Source: Thermosulfuriphilus ammonigenes (GTDB taxonomy: Bacteria; Desulfobacterota; Thermodesulfobacteria; Thermodesulfobacteriales; ST65). Taken from it: a DNA stretch of 64,000 nt. How positions within the stretch are numbered: the first letter of the stretch is position 1; every line of letters starts with the position of its first letter. The position numbers and the translations under genes were made by a program. Below, in pieces: positions 7,745 to 15,645 of this stretch. Location of the stretch: NCBI RefSeq assembly GCF_011207455.1, contig NZ_CP048877.1:922576-986575 (forward strand). The letters run 5' to 3'. Below the pieces are notes generated by a model. It was not told the DNA's origin, did not search any database, and was given only the letters and a program-made list of their open reading frames with translations.

Positions 7745-8305
7745 TTTATAAAATTCTTTTATTATCTCTTGTGCCCGTTTTTTCAAATAATCCCAGTCTC
7801 TTTGATCGACAACCGAAGACCTTAGGGGAATCAATTTTTGTTTAAGTTCATGCCATAACAATTTCCCAGATTCAAATTGATCAAGAATTTCTTTTTCCAC
7901 AGACCAAAGAGCTAGTGCTATCTTTCTATTTACAAATTTGTCTAACAATGTTTCAATCTGATGCTTCCCTCCACCTGTACTTTGAAATGACATTCTTCCT
8001 CTGCGAAAAACATACCATTCGCCAGTTTTTCTTGACTCTAAGACTAAAGCAGTTAAATGATAAAAAGTAGTTGGTGAAGTTTCAATGATTAAATGTCCGA
8101 CAGGTTCTTCTATTTCTGACAAGATATCATCAAGTTCTAACCAAACATCAAAGGTTCGGAATTTACCAATCTTGTTTTCCTTTTCAGGATGCTCTATTTT
8201 GATATCTGTTTTATTATCAGAAGATTCTTTGTTGTTTAATAAGAAGTCAATTTTATTACCCAACCAACTTGCTAATACACTCAGTGCAAATTCTGTTGGC
8301 CCCAT
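7739..8305 (-). CDS. Cassette protein of unknown function (188 aa)
   Basis: A soluble protein of 188 residues with no match that I recognise. It has a hydrophobic start (MGPTEFALSVLASWLGNKI), a low-complexity charged linker (residues about 27-48), then a beta-rich middle (GHLIIETSPTTFYHLTALVL) and an alpha-helical C terminus rich in Lys, Glu and Trp. The ATG follows GTTAGGAGT, so the attC core again provides the ribosome binding site. The stop codon is inside the next attC core. It occupies a cassette alone between two toxin-antitoxin or membrane-protein cassettes. AT-rich codon use matches the cassettes rather than the host genes. Confidence 0.6.
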   Translation of the reverse strand: MGPTEFALSVLASWLGNKIDFLLNNKESSDNKTDIKIEHPEKENKIGKFRTFDVWLELDDILSEIEEPVGHLIIETSPTTFYHLTALVLESRKTGEWYVFRRGRMSFQSTGGGKHQIETLLDKFVNRKIALALWSVEKEILDQFESGKLLWHELKQKLIPLRSSVVDQRDWDYLKKRAQEIIKEFYKR

Positions 8306-8313
8306 TTTATACT

Positions 8314-8373
8314 CCTAACGTCGAAACTCAGCGGCCGGCGATTCCGCCGGTCCGCTGAAGCGAATTGTTAGAT
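8314..8373 (-). repeat. attC site 5
   Basis: The cores TCCTAACG (8313-8320) and GTTAGAT (8367-8373) flank CTCAGCGGCCGGCG / CGCCGGTCCGCTGAAG. The stop codon of the adjoining hicA gene lies within the core. Confidence 0.85.
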
Positions 8374-8580
8374 TAAATTTTCTTTTTCTTCACCAATAAT
8401 TTCAAATAATTGTTTCACAATCTTAGGATGCAATATCTTTCCGCTATGGAAGGGCAAAACAAAACGTTTGTTTTCTTTCATGTAAATCCTATGACTTCCT
8501 TTACTCCTAATCAATTTAAAACCTGCTTGTAATAATAACTTTTCGGCTTCAACAGCAGTTAACCTTGGTAATTTAGGCAA
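8368..8580 (-). CDS. hicA: HicA-like toxin (second pair)
   Basis: A 70-residue HicA-family protein: MPKLPRLTAVEAEKLLLQAG, then the catalytic KGSHRIYMK and VLPFHSGKILHPKIVKQL. It differs clearly from the HicA at 5756-5983, so the two pairs were acquired separately rather than duplicated. It overlaps the upstream hicB by eight bases. The coding sequence ends in the attC core. The predicted activity is ribosome-dependent or free mRNA cleavage, held off by HicB. Confidence 0.88.
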   Translation of the reverse strand: MPKLPRLTAVEAEKLLLQAGFKLIRSKGSHRIYMKENKRFVLPFHSGKILHPKIVKQLFEIIGEEKENLI

Positions 8581-8791
8581 TCCTTACCTCTAAAGAAGTG
8601 GTTAAAATTTCCTTATTTAATAAAATTCTTCTTTCTTCTTCGTCTAATGTCTCTAAATAGAGTTCCACAGCTTCTTTAATATTTTTTAGAACTTCATCTA
8701 AAGTATCTCCCTGTGTATGACAGCCTTTTAATTCGGGACAATAAGCGTAGTATCCAAATTCATCTTTTTCTATTATTACTGTAACTTTCAT
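8573..8791 (-). CDS. hicB: HicB-like antitoxin (second pair)
   Basis: A 72-residue short-form HicB: MKVTVIIEKDEFGYYAYCPE, LKGCHTQGDTLDEVLKNIKE, AVELYLETL. It is related to, but distinct from, the HicB at 5980-6189. It comes first in its cassette and overlaps hicA. The sequence GAGGTAGAAT just before the ATG fits a ribosome binding site. Confidence 0.88.
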   Translation of the reverse strand: MKVTVIIEKDEFGYYAYCPELKGCHTQGDTLDEVLKNIKEAVELYLETLDEEERRILLNKEILTTSLEVRIA

Positions 8792-8813
8792 ATTCTACCT
8801 CGAATTTATTTTT

Positions 8814-8885
8814 TCTAACGACAAAGCTCACCTGCCGCTATGGAGCGCCAGCGGAAAAGCGGTCAGGTGGAGCGTTTTGTTAGCA
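8814..8885 (-). repeat. attC site 4
   Basis: The cores TCTAACG (8814-8820) and GTTAGCA (8879-8885). The arms CTCACCTGCCGCTATGGAGCG and AGCGGAAAAGCGGTCAGGTG mark the second attC type. Confidence 0.85.
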
Positions 8886-8886
8886 T

Positions 8887-10839
8887 TTATTCTTTGACTT
8901 CTAACCAATCTTCCGGCACAAGTTTATTACCTCTGCGCCACCTTTCGACGACGCAACTTTGGAACCAGTACTCAGCTATGTCAGCGTGATCTGTTATGAT
9001 CATCTGGAAGTTAGGACTCAGCTCTTGAATCACCCTTAATGCTAGCCGATACATTCGCGCGACCGCCTCACGGTCTTCATTTTCAATTCCATCCATACTT
9101 CCATTGACGTCTTTATCAGCTGGGAAGTACACTTGTGACGGCTGATCAACGAAAAGGAAGCGCGGTACGGGTCGCCCCTGGTTTACAAACCATTTGTGCA
9201 AGGCAAAGTGGGCGATCAAGTGATAACCAACCCAGTTCTCTCCGCTACCCATTCGTTCCATAGGAATTGGCCCATCTTTTGTGTCTGCCACCACCGTAAG
9301 ACGCTTCATATCAAGCCGAAGTGGATACTCTGAATGCTCTAATTGAAGTTCCTGAGCCCAGGCACTCATATCGCGGCTCATGATGGATATAATAGACGCT
9401 AGCCTCTCCTGAACTACCTCGTCGCTAACTTCCGCCTCAAGAGCAGAAATCTTATGATTTAGCTCTTCGATTTCTTGGTTAAGATCGCTTCTATCCTCAA
9501 GGTGGGGTAAACTTTCTAAGTACAATCCAATCCTGCCTAGAATGTGAGCTCGCCTCGCAGCACGATCACGGATCTCCTGCAGGCGCCTATTTGATGCCTG
9601 GACAGCTTCCAAAGCCTCCCTGTTCTCGCGAAGCCGCCTCTTGACATCGTTCATACGTTCCTGAAGTGTTCGGATTACTTGGTCCATCTGCGGAGAACGT
9701 TCCTCCACAGACCGAACCTGTTTTTCTATTTGTTTTAACGAGCGCTCCAAATCCACTACAGAGGGAATAGCATCCTCAGGCAACTTTGCCTGACACACTG
9801 GGCACACAGGCGTAACGGTACTTCCATCAGTATCAAAAAGTTGTATACTTTTAAGCCTGTGCACATGGGCACCAGCCTCACGCGAATAACCTTGGCGATC
9901 AGAAGCTAGTGCCTTTGCAGCGGCTAGCTGCTCCTTGATTTGACGAAGCTCCTCGGTGAGGGCATTCCGCTCTTCATGGAGTCGTTCAAATGCATCTCCC
10001 TCTCTTGCAAGCTCTTCTTCCGGTTCGACTGGCGATGCTTGGACTTGCCGTAGCGCCTCAACACACTGCTCCCAAGTGTCAGGGACGACATTAACATCAA
10101 AGAGGCCAATATCTTGCGCCTCTTTGAGGAGTGCCTGGGCACGACTGATGCCTCGCCCACGAATTCCTTCATATTCGGCCAGTTTTCGTTCCAAGCCTCG
10201 GAGATCACGTCGAAGTTGTCGTAACTCCGCTACCCTCGCGACGTGATATTCATCAACTGCGCCCAAGAAATATGGTAATACGTCTTTGATTGCCTGTGGA
10301 ATAAATTGCTCGCTTTGCTTGTGAAATAGATGCCTATTACTTATTACCTCGCTCTGTTGCTGAAACGAGAAGAACAAAGCGTGGCGAATGGTCGCGGTTA
10401 GAGCAGTACGAGTTTGCTCAGGACCTGGTTCATGAATGTTCTCCCCGATGCCAGCATGTTGGGAGAGAAGAGATTCGAGAGCTTTTGGATTGATAGTCTG
10501 CCTCAATGATGAAGATTCAGGAATCTCAACCTCGGTCTTAATATCGTAGTAGATATCGGCAGAGGCCTTTGCGCCTGGTCCAGGTAACCTCCGAGCAACA
10601 AATACCTGGCCATCCGTGACCTGCAAGCGAAGGCCAACCCATTCAACAGATTTCCGGATAATACCTTCTGGTATCTTGCACTCACTGCTCCCAAGGCAGT
10701 AATCGATGATTTCTATAAGAGCTGTCTTCCCGGTCTTCGATGCACCGGTAATAATGTTTAGTTCTCCAGGACGGAGCGACAGTAATCTTCGACGGCCATT
10801 GAATCCATATAGCACGACGTCGAGTATTTGGAAACTCAT
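8887..10839 (-). CDS. ABC-3C system ATPase, DUF3732 (SMC/RecN-like)
   Basis: An ATPase of 650 residues. The Walker A motif GASKTGKTAL lies at about 31-40 after the typical opening MSFQILDVVLYGFNGRRR. A long central coiled coil at about 200-480 is interrupted by CPVCQAKLPE, a zinc-hook-like CXXC. The C terminus has the Walker B-like FLFVDQPSQVYFP and ITDHAD. These are the marks of DUF3732, the ATPase of ABC-three-component (ABC-3C) defence systems. The start at 10839 overlaps the preceding gene's stop as ATGA. It acts with the two proteins encoded just upstream, presumably as a sensor that licenses the nuclease; that mechanism is inferred from the family. Codon use is richer in GC than in neighbouring cassettes. 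Confidence 0.85.
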   Translation of the reverse strand: MSFQILDVVLYGFNGRRRLLSLRPGELNIITGASKTGKTALIEIIDYCLGSSECKIPEGIIRKSVEWVGLRLQVTDGQVFVARRLPGPGAKASADIYYDIKTEVEIPESSSLRQTINPKALESLLSQHAGIGENIHEPGPEQTRTALTATIRHALFFSFQQQSEVISNRHLFHKQSEQFIPQAIKDVLPYFLGAVDEYHVARVAELRQLRRDLRGLERKLAEYEGIRGRGISRAQALLKEAQDIGLFDVNVVPDTWEQCVEALRQVQASPVEPEEELAREGDAFERLHEERNALTEELRQIKEQLAAAKALASDRQGYSREAGAHVHRLKSIQLFDTDGSTVTPVCPVCQAKLPEDAIPSVVDLERSLKQIEKQVRSVEERSPQMDQVIRTLQERMNDVKRRLRENREALEAVQASNRRLQEIRDRAARRAHILGRIGLYLESLPHLEDRSDLNQEIEELNHKISALEAEVSDEVVQERLASIISIMSRDMSAWAQELQLEHSEYPLRLDMKRLTVVADTKDGPIPMERMGSGENWVGYHLIAHFALHKWFVNQGRPVPRFLFVDQPSQVYFPADKDVNGSMDGIENEDREAVARMYRLALRVIQELSPNFQMIITDHADIAEYWFQSCVVERWRRGNKLVPEDWLEVKE

Positions 10840-11333
10840 GGTCGGATCCCCCAAAGTGCCATTACTGTTTGTACCGAGCCAGCAGAAGCAAACCACTTTC
10901 CAACGAAGCGGCCCCGTTTTATACAGTCCCTTGCCTCATCGCCCAACCTTCGGAGGAAGCGATCTACATCCACGTTATTCTTGGTCGTTTGTAATCTACC
11001 CCCTGTACCAAAGGACAACCAGTCATGAAGAAGAGCAAACAGAATGGCCTCTCGCGTATAGGGCTTGAGTGAGATCGTCCGTTCTGCGAACAGAACGCGA
11101 GCTGACATATTCTCCTGAAGCCACGCAGCCATGGATGTCCGTATGGTTCGCGGGAGTGACTCACGAGTTTCTTTGTGTAGGACAATTGGCAAAATGATGA
11201 AGGACAAAGGGTACGGCATGCCTGCTTTATCAATGTCCGTGTACCCCACTACGGCAGAAGTCAGTGTAACACAGCAGAATGCTGGATTCAGTAAGTTAGC
11301 TTCTTCTACCGGCCGTTGGGCCCACGGTTTCAT
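10836..11333 (-). CDS. ABC-3C system middle component
   Basis: A 165-residue protein beginning MKPWAQRPVEEANLLNPAFC, with GMPYPLSFIILPIVLHKETR, an alpha-helical middle and TTKNNVDVDRFLRRLGDEAR before a short C-terminal helix (SAGSVQTVMALWGIRP). This matches the middle-component (MC) proteins that sit between the effector and ATPase genes of ABC-3C systems. It overlaps both neighbours by four bases, so all three are translationally coupled. MC proteins are thought to bridge the ATPase and the effector; no enzymatic motif is visible. Confidence 0.8.
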   Translation of the reverse strand: MKPWAQRPVEEANLLNPAFCCVTLTSAVVGYTDIDKAGMPYPLSFIILPIVLHKETRESLPRTIRTSMAAWLQENMSARVLFAERTISLKPYTREAILFALLHDWLSFGTGGRLQTTKNNVDVDRFLRRLGDEARDCIKRGRFVGKWFASAGSVQTVMALWGIRP

Positions 11334-12526
11334 TTTTCTGCCTCCTGTGGTTCCAGCAGCTTCTTGAGGCGTTTAAGGAACTCGGGATGCCATCCGACCC
11401 GCAATTTGTCGGCAAGGATCTGATAAGTACCCCGAGCTATACATGGTTCAGTAACACCAGCCCGAATAGACCGATGGCTACCTGTTTCTACCCATTTGTA
11501 CAGCGCTTGTGCGGCCTTCTTTTTTGCTTCCTCAGCCGCGTCATTCCCAAGGTCATCCTTCATGGCTTCAAACAAGAGTTCCCATTCTTCCACCAAGCGA
11601 TCCTCGTAGCGATCTAGTTCTCCCACAAAAAGCAGATCTTCTCTAACCCATCTGGATCGCTGCTCAAAGGCCCTAAAGTAGTTCCGAATCGCATAAAATA
11701 TGCGTCGGTTGCCAATTTCAATTAGCCGCAATTGATGGACGAATGTTCTGTCTTGATATCCGGATGCATCCACTGTTGCATTCATGATGTCATCGTCGAC
11801 TGGCAGGTTGTCTTGCTTAAATTGCTCGCGCAACCGCCCTTCTTCAGCCAAAAGTTCTTCGCTTAGAATTGGCTCTGATGCATCACTCGACAGATGCTCG
11901 ATCACTCTGCGAAACCACCATCCCTCAATCCTCCTCACAAAAGAGTCTAAGAACTTTGGCTTTACTGCATGAAACAATTCCTCCTTAAGGAGCCCGTCAA
12001 GGTCAGAAATGGCGGGAGCGTTATCAAGCACGATGACGGCTTCAAGAAAATTGCGTTTCTTTTCCGCACTAAGGTTACGAAATAGCTTGTAGGCGTGAGT
12101 GTTGGTCTTGTTTGTGGATGATTCGGCCGTCGCGTTGAGACGCTCAATAGCTCTTACGACGTCCCTTGATTTTCCAGCTCTTAAATAGTAAGCTGCAGAA
12201 GCTTCAGGGGCGCTGGATGTGGTGATAAGAAAAAAAGTTGAATCATCTGGAATAGTATCATTTATTAGACCACTTATCCAAATGCGAAATGTCTTCCATA
12301 TATCAGGTGAAGCATCATTTAAATCAGCAGCTCTATTAATATGATGTTTAGTCTGAAGAATTTCAGCTGCCTCTCCGTTACTATCAAAAACTACATCATC
12401 CAATGTTTCTATTGATACACTGAAAGTTACATTTTTTCTCAGACGGCGGAGAGCTTCGAGTAACGCCAATCTACATTGATAAAGATAGCCAATTAATGAT
12501 GCTGACGCACCAAAATTGTTCTTCAC
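11330..12526 (-). CDS. ABC-3C effector with Cap4-like nuclease N-terminus
   Basis: A 398-residue protein, the first gene of the ABC-3C cassette. The N-terminal 200 residues (GASASLIGYLYQCRLALLEA, then SIETLDDVVFDSNG and ILQTKHH) look like the dsDNA endonuclease domain of DUF4297/Cap4 type. Candidate catalytic residues are the Asp pair and the QXK. The C-terminal part (ending FLKRLKKLLEP) fits the ABC-3C C-terminal domain that docks on the middle component. The first 100 or so codons are noticeably richer in AT than the rest, suggesting a mosaic gene. It overlaps the middle-component gene by four bases. Probable role: nuclease effector against invading DNA. Confidence 0.8.
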   Translation of the reverse strand: MKNNFGASASLIGYLYQCRLALLEALRRLRKNVTFSVSIETLDDVVFDSNGEAAEILQTKHHINRAADLNDASPDIWKTFRIWISGLINDTIPDDSTFFLITTSSAPEASAAYYLRAGKSRDVVRAIERLNATAESSTNKTNTHAYKLFRNLSAEKKRNFLEAVIVLDNAPAISDLDGLLKEELFHAVKPKFLDSFVRRIEGWWFRRVIEHLSSDASEPILSEELLAEEGRLREQFKQDNLPVDDDIMNATVDASGYQDRTFVHQLRLIEIGNRRIFYAIRNYFRAFEQRSRWVREDLLFVGELDRYEDRLVEEWELLFEAMKDDLGNDAAEEAKKKAAQALYKWVETGSHRSIRAGVTEPCIARGTYQILADKLRVGWHPEFLKRLKKLLEPQEAEK

Positions 12527-12562
12527 GAAAAATACTCCTTACCTTGGAGTGCTTTGTGTAAT

Positions 12563-12622
12563 GCTAACGCCCAAACTCAGCGGCGGACAGTATTGCCCGT
12601 CCGCTGGAGAGATTTGTTATGT
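12563..12622 (-). repeat. attC site 3
   Basis: The cores TGCTAACG (12562-12569) and GTTATGT (12616-12622) with CTCAGCGGCGGACA / TGCCCGTCCGCTGGAG. It closes the ABC-3C cassette's upstream edge. Confidence 0.85.
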
Positions 12623-12633
12623 TTTTTGCCTTA

Positions 12634-13917
12634 TTAAATAAAAGCGATTAATTTATTCCAAAAATTCTCAAATTCCTCTGTACTTGCTATAGGAATTCCA
12701 TTTTCTTCCAAAATGTCAACTGATTTTTCTCCAAATATTCTTATCCAATTTTCTGGTGTAGTATCAGTTTTAGATTTTTTGTAAACTATACCTATACTTT
12801 TATAGCCAAAATTTTTATTAGTAGCTACAATGTGTAACAATGAAGCAACGTGTAAGTCTGATCGTGGAATGCTAAAACCTAATGAAATAATCTTCTCAGC
12901 CTGCATTAATTCATTTGCAACTAGTTTAAAAATTTTTTTACAATAATTATTTTTTATATAACCATCCTTGTTAATAATAGGAGGCACTATTAAAGGCACA
13001 GGATTTATAAAATGCCAACTCAATACATCTGGAATATCACGCTGCATTGTTTGTGGATTAAAACCAATATCAAATCTAGGATGTAGAGCTACCCAGTGTA
13101 TATTAATTAATTTAGCCGTCTCTGGCTTTATTGGATAAAAATGAATTGAACCATGTGGTTTTAATACTAGCGGTGTACTAGGCATATTTTCTTTTATTTT
13201 ATTGAAATCTCGAGCATCTTGAATGAAAATACGCCCATTTTTGAAATGGATATGTTCGGGCATTACAAATTGTAATCCATGACTAAATTCAGGAAAATAA
13301 CGAAAAACTGGTCTTTCTCCCCTTTGATTAGCTGTTAAATCACAATCTAAAAATGCTTCTAATAATCCATCATAATTAAAACTAATAAATGTAACACAAT
13401 CATTGTCACATAAATCCCCAAGTTTTTTTGAATAAAACGAATAATATTTTCATTATTAACTGCGTAAAAAAAATTTCTATTTTTCTTTAATTTCCTGTCT
13501 ATTGACAATCTATCTGCAAATAATCTAGGAATAAAAAATATCAAACAATTTAAGATATCATCAATATTTTCTTTTGCGATACTGTTTGAAACTATGTTAA
13601 ATTCTTTAAGCATGGACTGTATGGCTAACATTGATAATAATTCTTCAAAGTTATATTTTGCCTCTTTTGTAGATAGATTCATATTGTTCTAATATATCAA
13701 TAGTTTGTAAAATTACATCTTTAGAAAAAGGCGTATATTCCTCATTAAGTTTCGAAACAGATTTTTTTAAAAATTCTAACATTAGGTCTGTAAATTCTTG
13801 CAAAGTAGGTAAATATTCCAATCCAATAGGAGCTTTATCTCCTCTAGTTAAAGCCGTAGAAAATCCTGCTCCGATAAAAATAACTATTTTCTTTTTTCTG
13901 TTATTTTTATTGTTCAT
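12634..13917 (-). pseudogene. SIR2-like protein, two frameshifts
   Basis: The gene runs in three frames. It opens with KIVIFIGAGFSTALTRG, a SIR2-type NAD-binding glycine motif, and continues LEYLPTLQEFTDL. The frame shifts at an A4 run (plus strand 13665-13668) into EAKYNFEELLSMLAIQSM. It shifts again at an A7 tract (plus strand T7 at 13423-13429) into LGDLCDNDCVTFISFNYDGL, which is the SIR2-family NYD region. The last frame then stays open to 12634. Joined, it would encode about 427 residues. SIR2-like proteins in this setting usually act as NAD-depleting effectors of phage defence. As read, the product is broken, either truly or through miscounted A runs. Confidence 0.7.
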
Positions 13918-13923
13918 TTCTTA

Positions 13924-14008
13924 TCATAACGTCTGAAGTCACCTGCCGCTATGGAGCAAGGCCGAAGGCCGCAGCGGAATAGCGGTCAGGTGCACTGATT
14001 TGTTATGT
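13924..14008 (-). repeat. attC site 2
   Basis: This is the longest site (about 85 bases). The cores CATAACG (13925-13931) and GTTATGT (14002-14008) enclose CACCTGCCGCTATGGAGC, an inserted small hairpin AAGGCCGAAGGCC, and GCGGAATAGCGGTCAGGTG. It is of the second attC type. Confidence 0.85.
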
Positions 14009-14009
14009 T

Positions 14010-15553
14010 TTAATTTTTTACTCCAGTATTACAGAAAGGATGCGTTATTTGAGCATTTTCTATTGTAGCCTTGCCACCATCTTGCTTCCTCTGAATATGA
14101 TCTATCGATATCGCATTTCTATGAATAAGACCACCACAAATTTTGCATTTAGGAGCATTATCAATTGCTTCCTTAATATAGACTAAACTCTTTTTGTAAT
14201 TATCGAAGTCCTTTTTATCTGTCTGTTTCTGTCTAGGCGTTTCTAGCATTAAATAAGAAAAATCTGTTTGGATTAACATATGTATCGTCTTTTCAACTGA
14301 ACCTTCTTTGATTAGATAAGACATAGCTTGAAATAGAAAGTTTGATATATAAGGATAACTTCTAATAGCACTTCTATATTTCCTATTTATCTGTTGGATC
14401 AAATAATCATAGTCCCATAATATCTTTTCTATTCCAGTACGGACTTGAATAAAATCTTTTAACTTTTTTCTTTCTTTAAGATCTATAACAAATTTTATAA
14501 CCCCATAGAATAACGCGGGTTTATGTCTCCCATCCTTTGAATAAAAATAAATGATAGGATGGAGGCCTAATGAAGAAGGATGATTACTATTTATAAGTCT
14601 TGCAACCTTTAATGTGTTTTTTAAAAATTTTATAGTTTCATCTCCGGTTATATCGTCTTTCAAATTTGTTGATTGAGTGATCTTATTAGAAATATTTACA
14701 AAATCTAATATTAGAGGTAGAGTCTGAGCAGAATATCGTTTACCACCAATGGGTACATCCAATGTTTTTATAGGTGTTATTAGTTTCGGCTCAAATAGTA
14801 TTTCATTTATTTCGGTTGCTATTCTTTGTATTTCTAATTGCTTATCTTCATCGAATTTTGACCAGTATTTGTGTCCTTTTCCACTTCTTATTATTGCTCT
14901 TGCGGCAATACTATTGGGCTTCCTGCGGGTTTTGAGCAGGGTCAATTCTGTTTGATTTATAGGGGCTGCTTGTTGATTAATCTTGAAAAATGAGTTTTCT
15001 GCCTTACTGGCATCACCTTCAACCCACTGAAGTTGTATGGCAAGAGCTGCAAGATTTTTTGCATTTTTTACAATATCGGGTCTAACTTTGTCAGGATGTG
15101 TTAAAGCAAGTTCAAAGTCACTATAAGAACCTACTATAGAATTCACCAATTTCCTTGTTTTTTCTGCGATTTTTATTTGTTCATCTGGAATAATACCATC
15201 GTAAAACATTTTTGAAATTTTACCATCTCCATAATCATCATTGACCCATGCTGCTAGTGAACTTAAGCGGTGAGAACCATCTATTACAAACAAATAACCA
15301 CTAGAACTACGCCACAAAATTATTGCTGGTATCAAATCACCCTCTACAAAACTTTTAATAAAGTCCGCAACTTTTTTTCATCCCATTCGTTGGTCTCTCG
15401 TTGAAAGTCTGGTTTTCTTAGATTAATAAAGAAAAAAGAATTATACTTTATATCTTCAATAGAAATTGTTTCTTTCTTTTTCCCTGGATTGGGATTCTCT
15501 TTAATTTCAAAATCTTCTCTTGGTATCAATGCATCTAAATTTACTTTACCCAT
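14010..15553 (-). pseudogene. DUF262/HNH nuclease-like protein with a -1 frame break
   Basis: The first 69 codons (MGKVNLDALIPREDFEIKEN ... LRKPDFQRETNEWDEKK) end at a stop shortly after an A7 tract (plus strand T7 at 15372-15378). Moving one base back at that tract reads VADFIKSFVEGDLIPAIILW, and the frame then stays open to 14010. The joined protein of about 513 residues has the DUF262 motif FVIDGSHRLSSLAAWVND and a C-terminal HNH-type zinc site (CKICGGLIHRNAISIDHIQ). Such proteins are related to GmrSD-type and other modification-dependent defence nucleases. The break site is A AAA AAG in frame, the sequence used for programmed -1 shifts in dnaX, so the product might still be made. Confidence 0.7.
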
Positions 15554-15566
15554 AATTTACTTCTTC

Positions 15567-15628
15567 AACATAACGCTCAAACTCAGCGGCCCGCTGTATA
15601 GCGGGTCCGCTGAAGTAAGTTGTTAGAA
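15567..15628 (-). repeat. attC site 1 (nearest attI)
   Basis: The cores CATAACG (15569-15575) and GTTAGAA (15622-15628) with CTCAGCGGCCCGCTGTATAG / GCGGGTCCGCTGAAG. The palindrome is almost identical to the distal site at 5187-5240. Confidence 0.85.
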
Positions 15629-15645
15629 GATTTTTTTAGTGGTAA

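Noticed and set aside
5187-15628. Repeated palindromic sequences that could be a CRISPR array
   Set aside because: Spacing is irregular (0.4-3.7 kb), each unit has attC cores (TAACG / GTTAG) and lies between genes, and there are no cas genes. They are integron sites.
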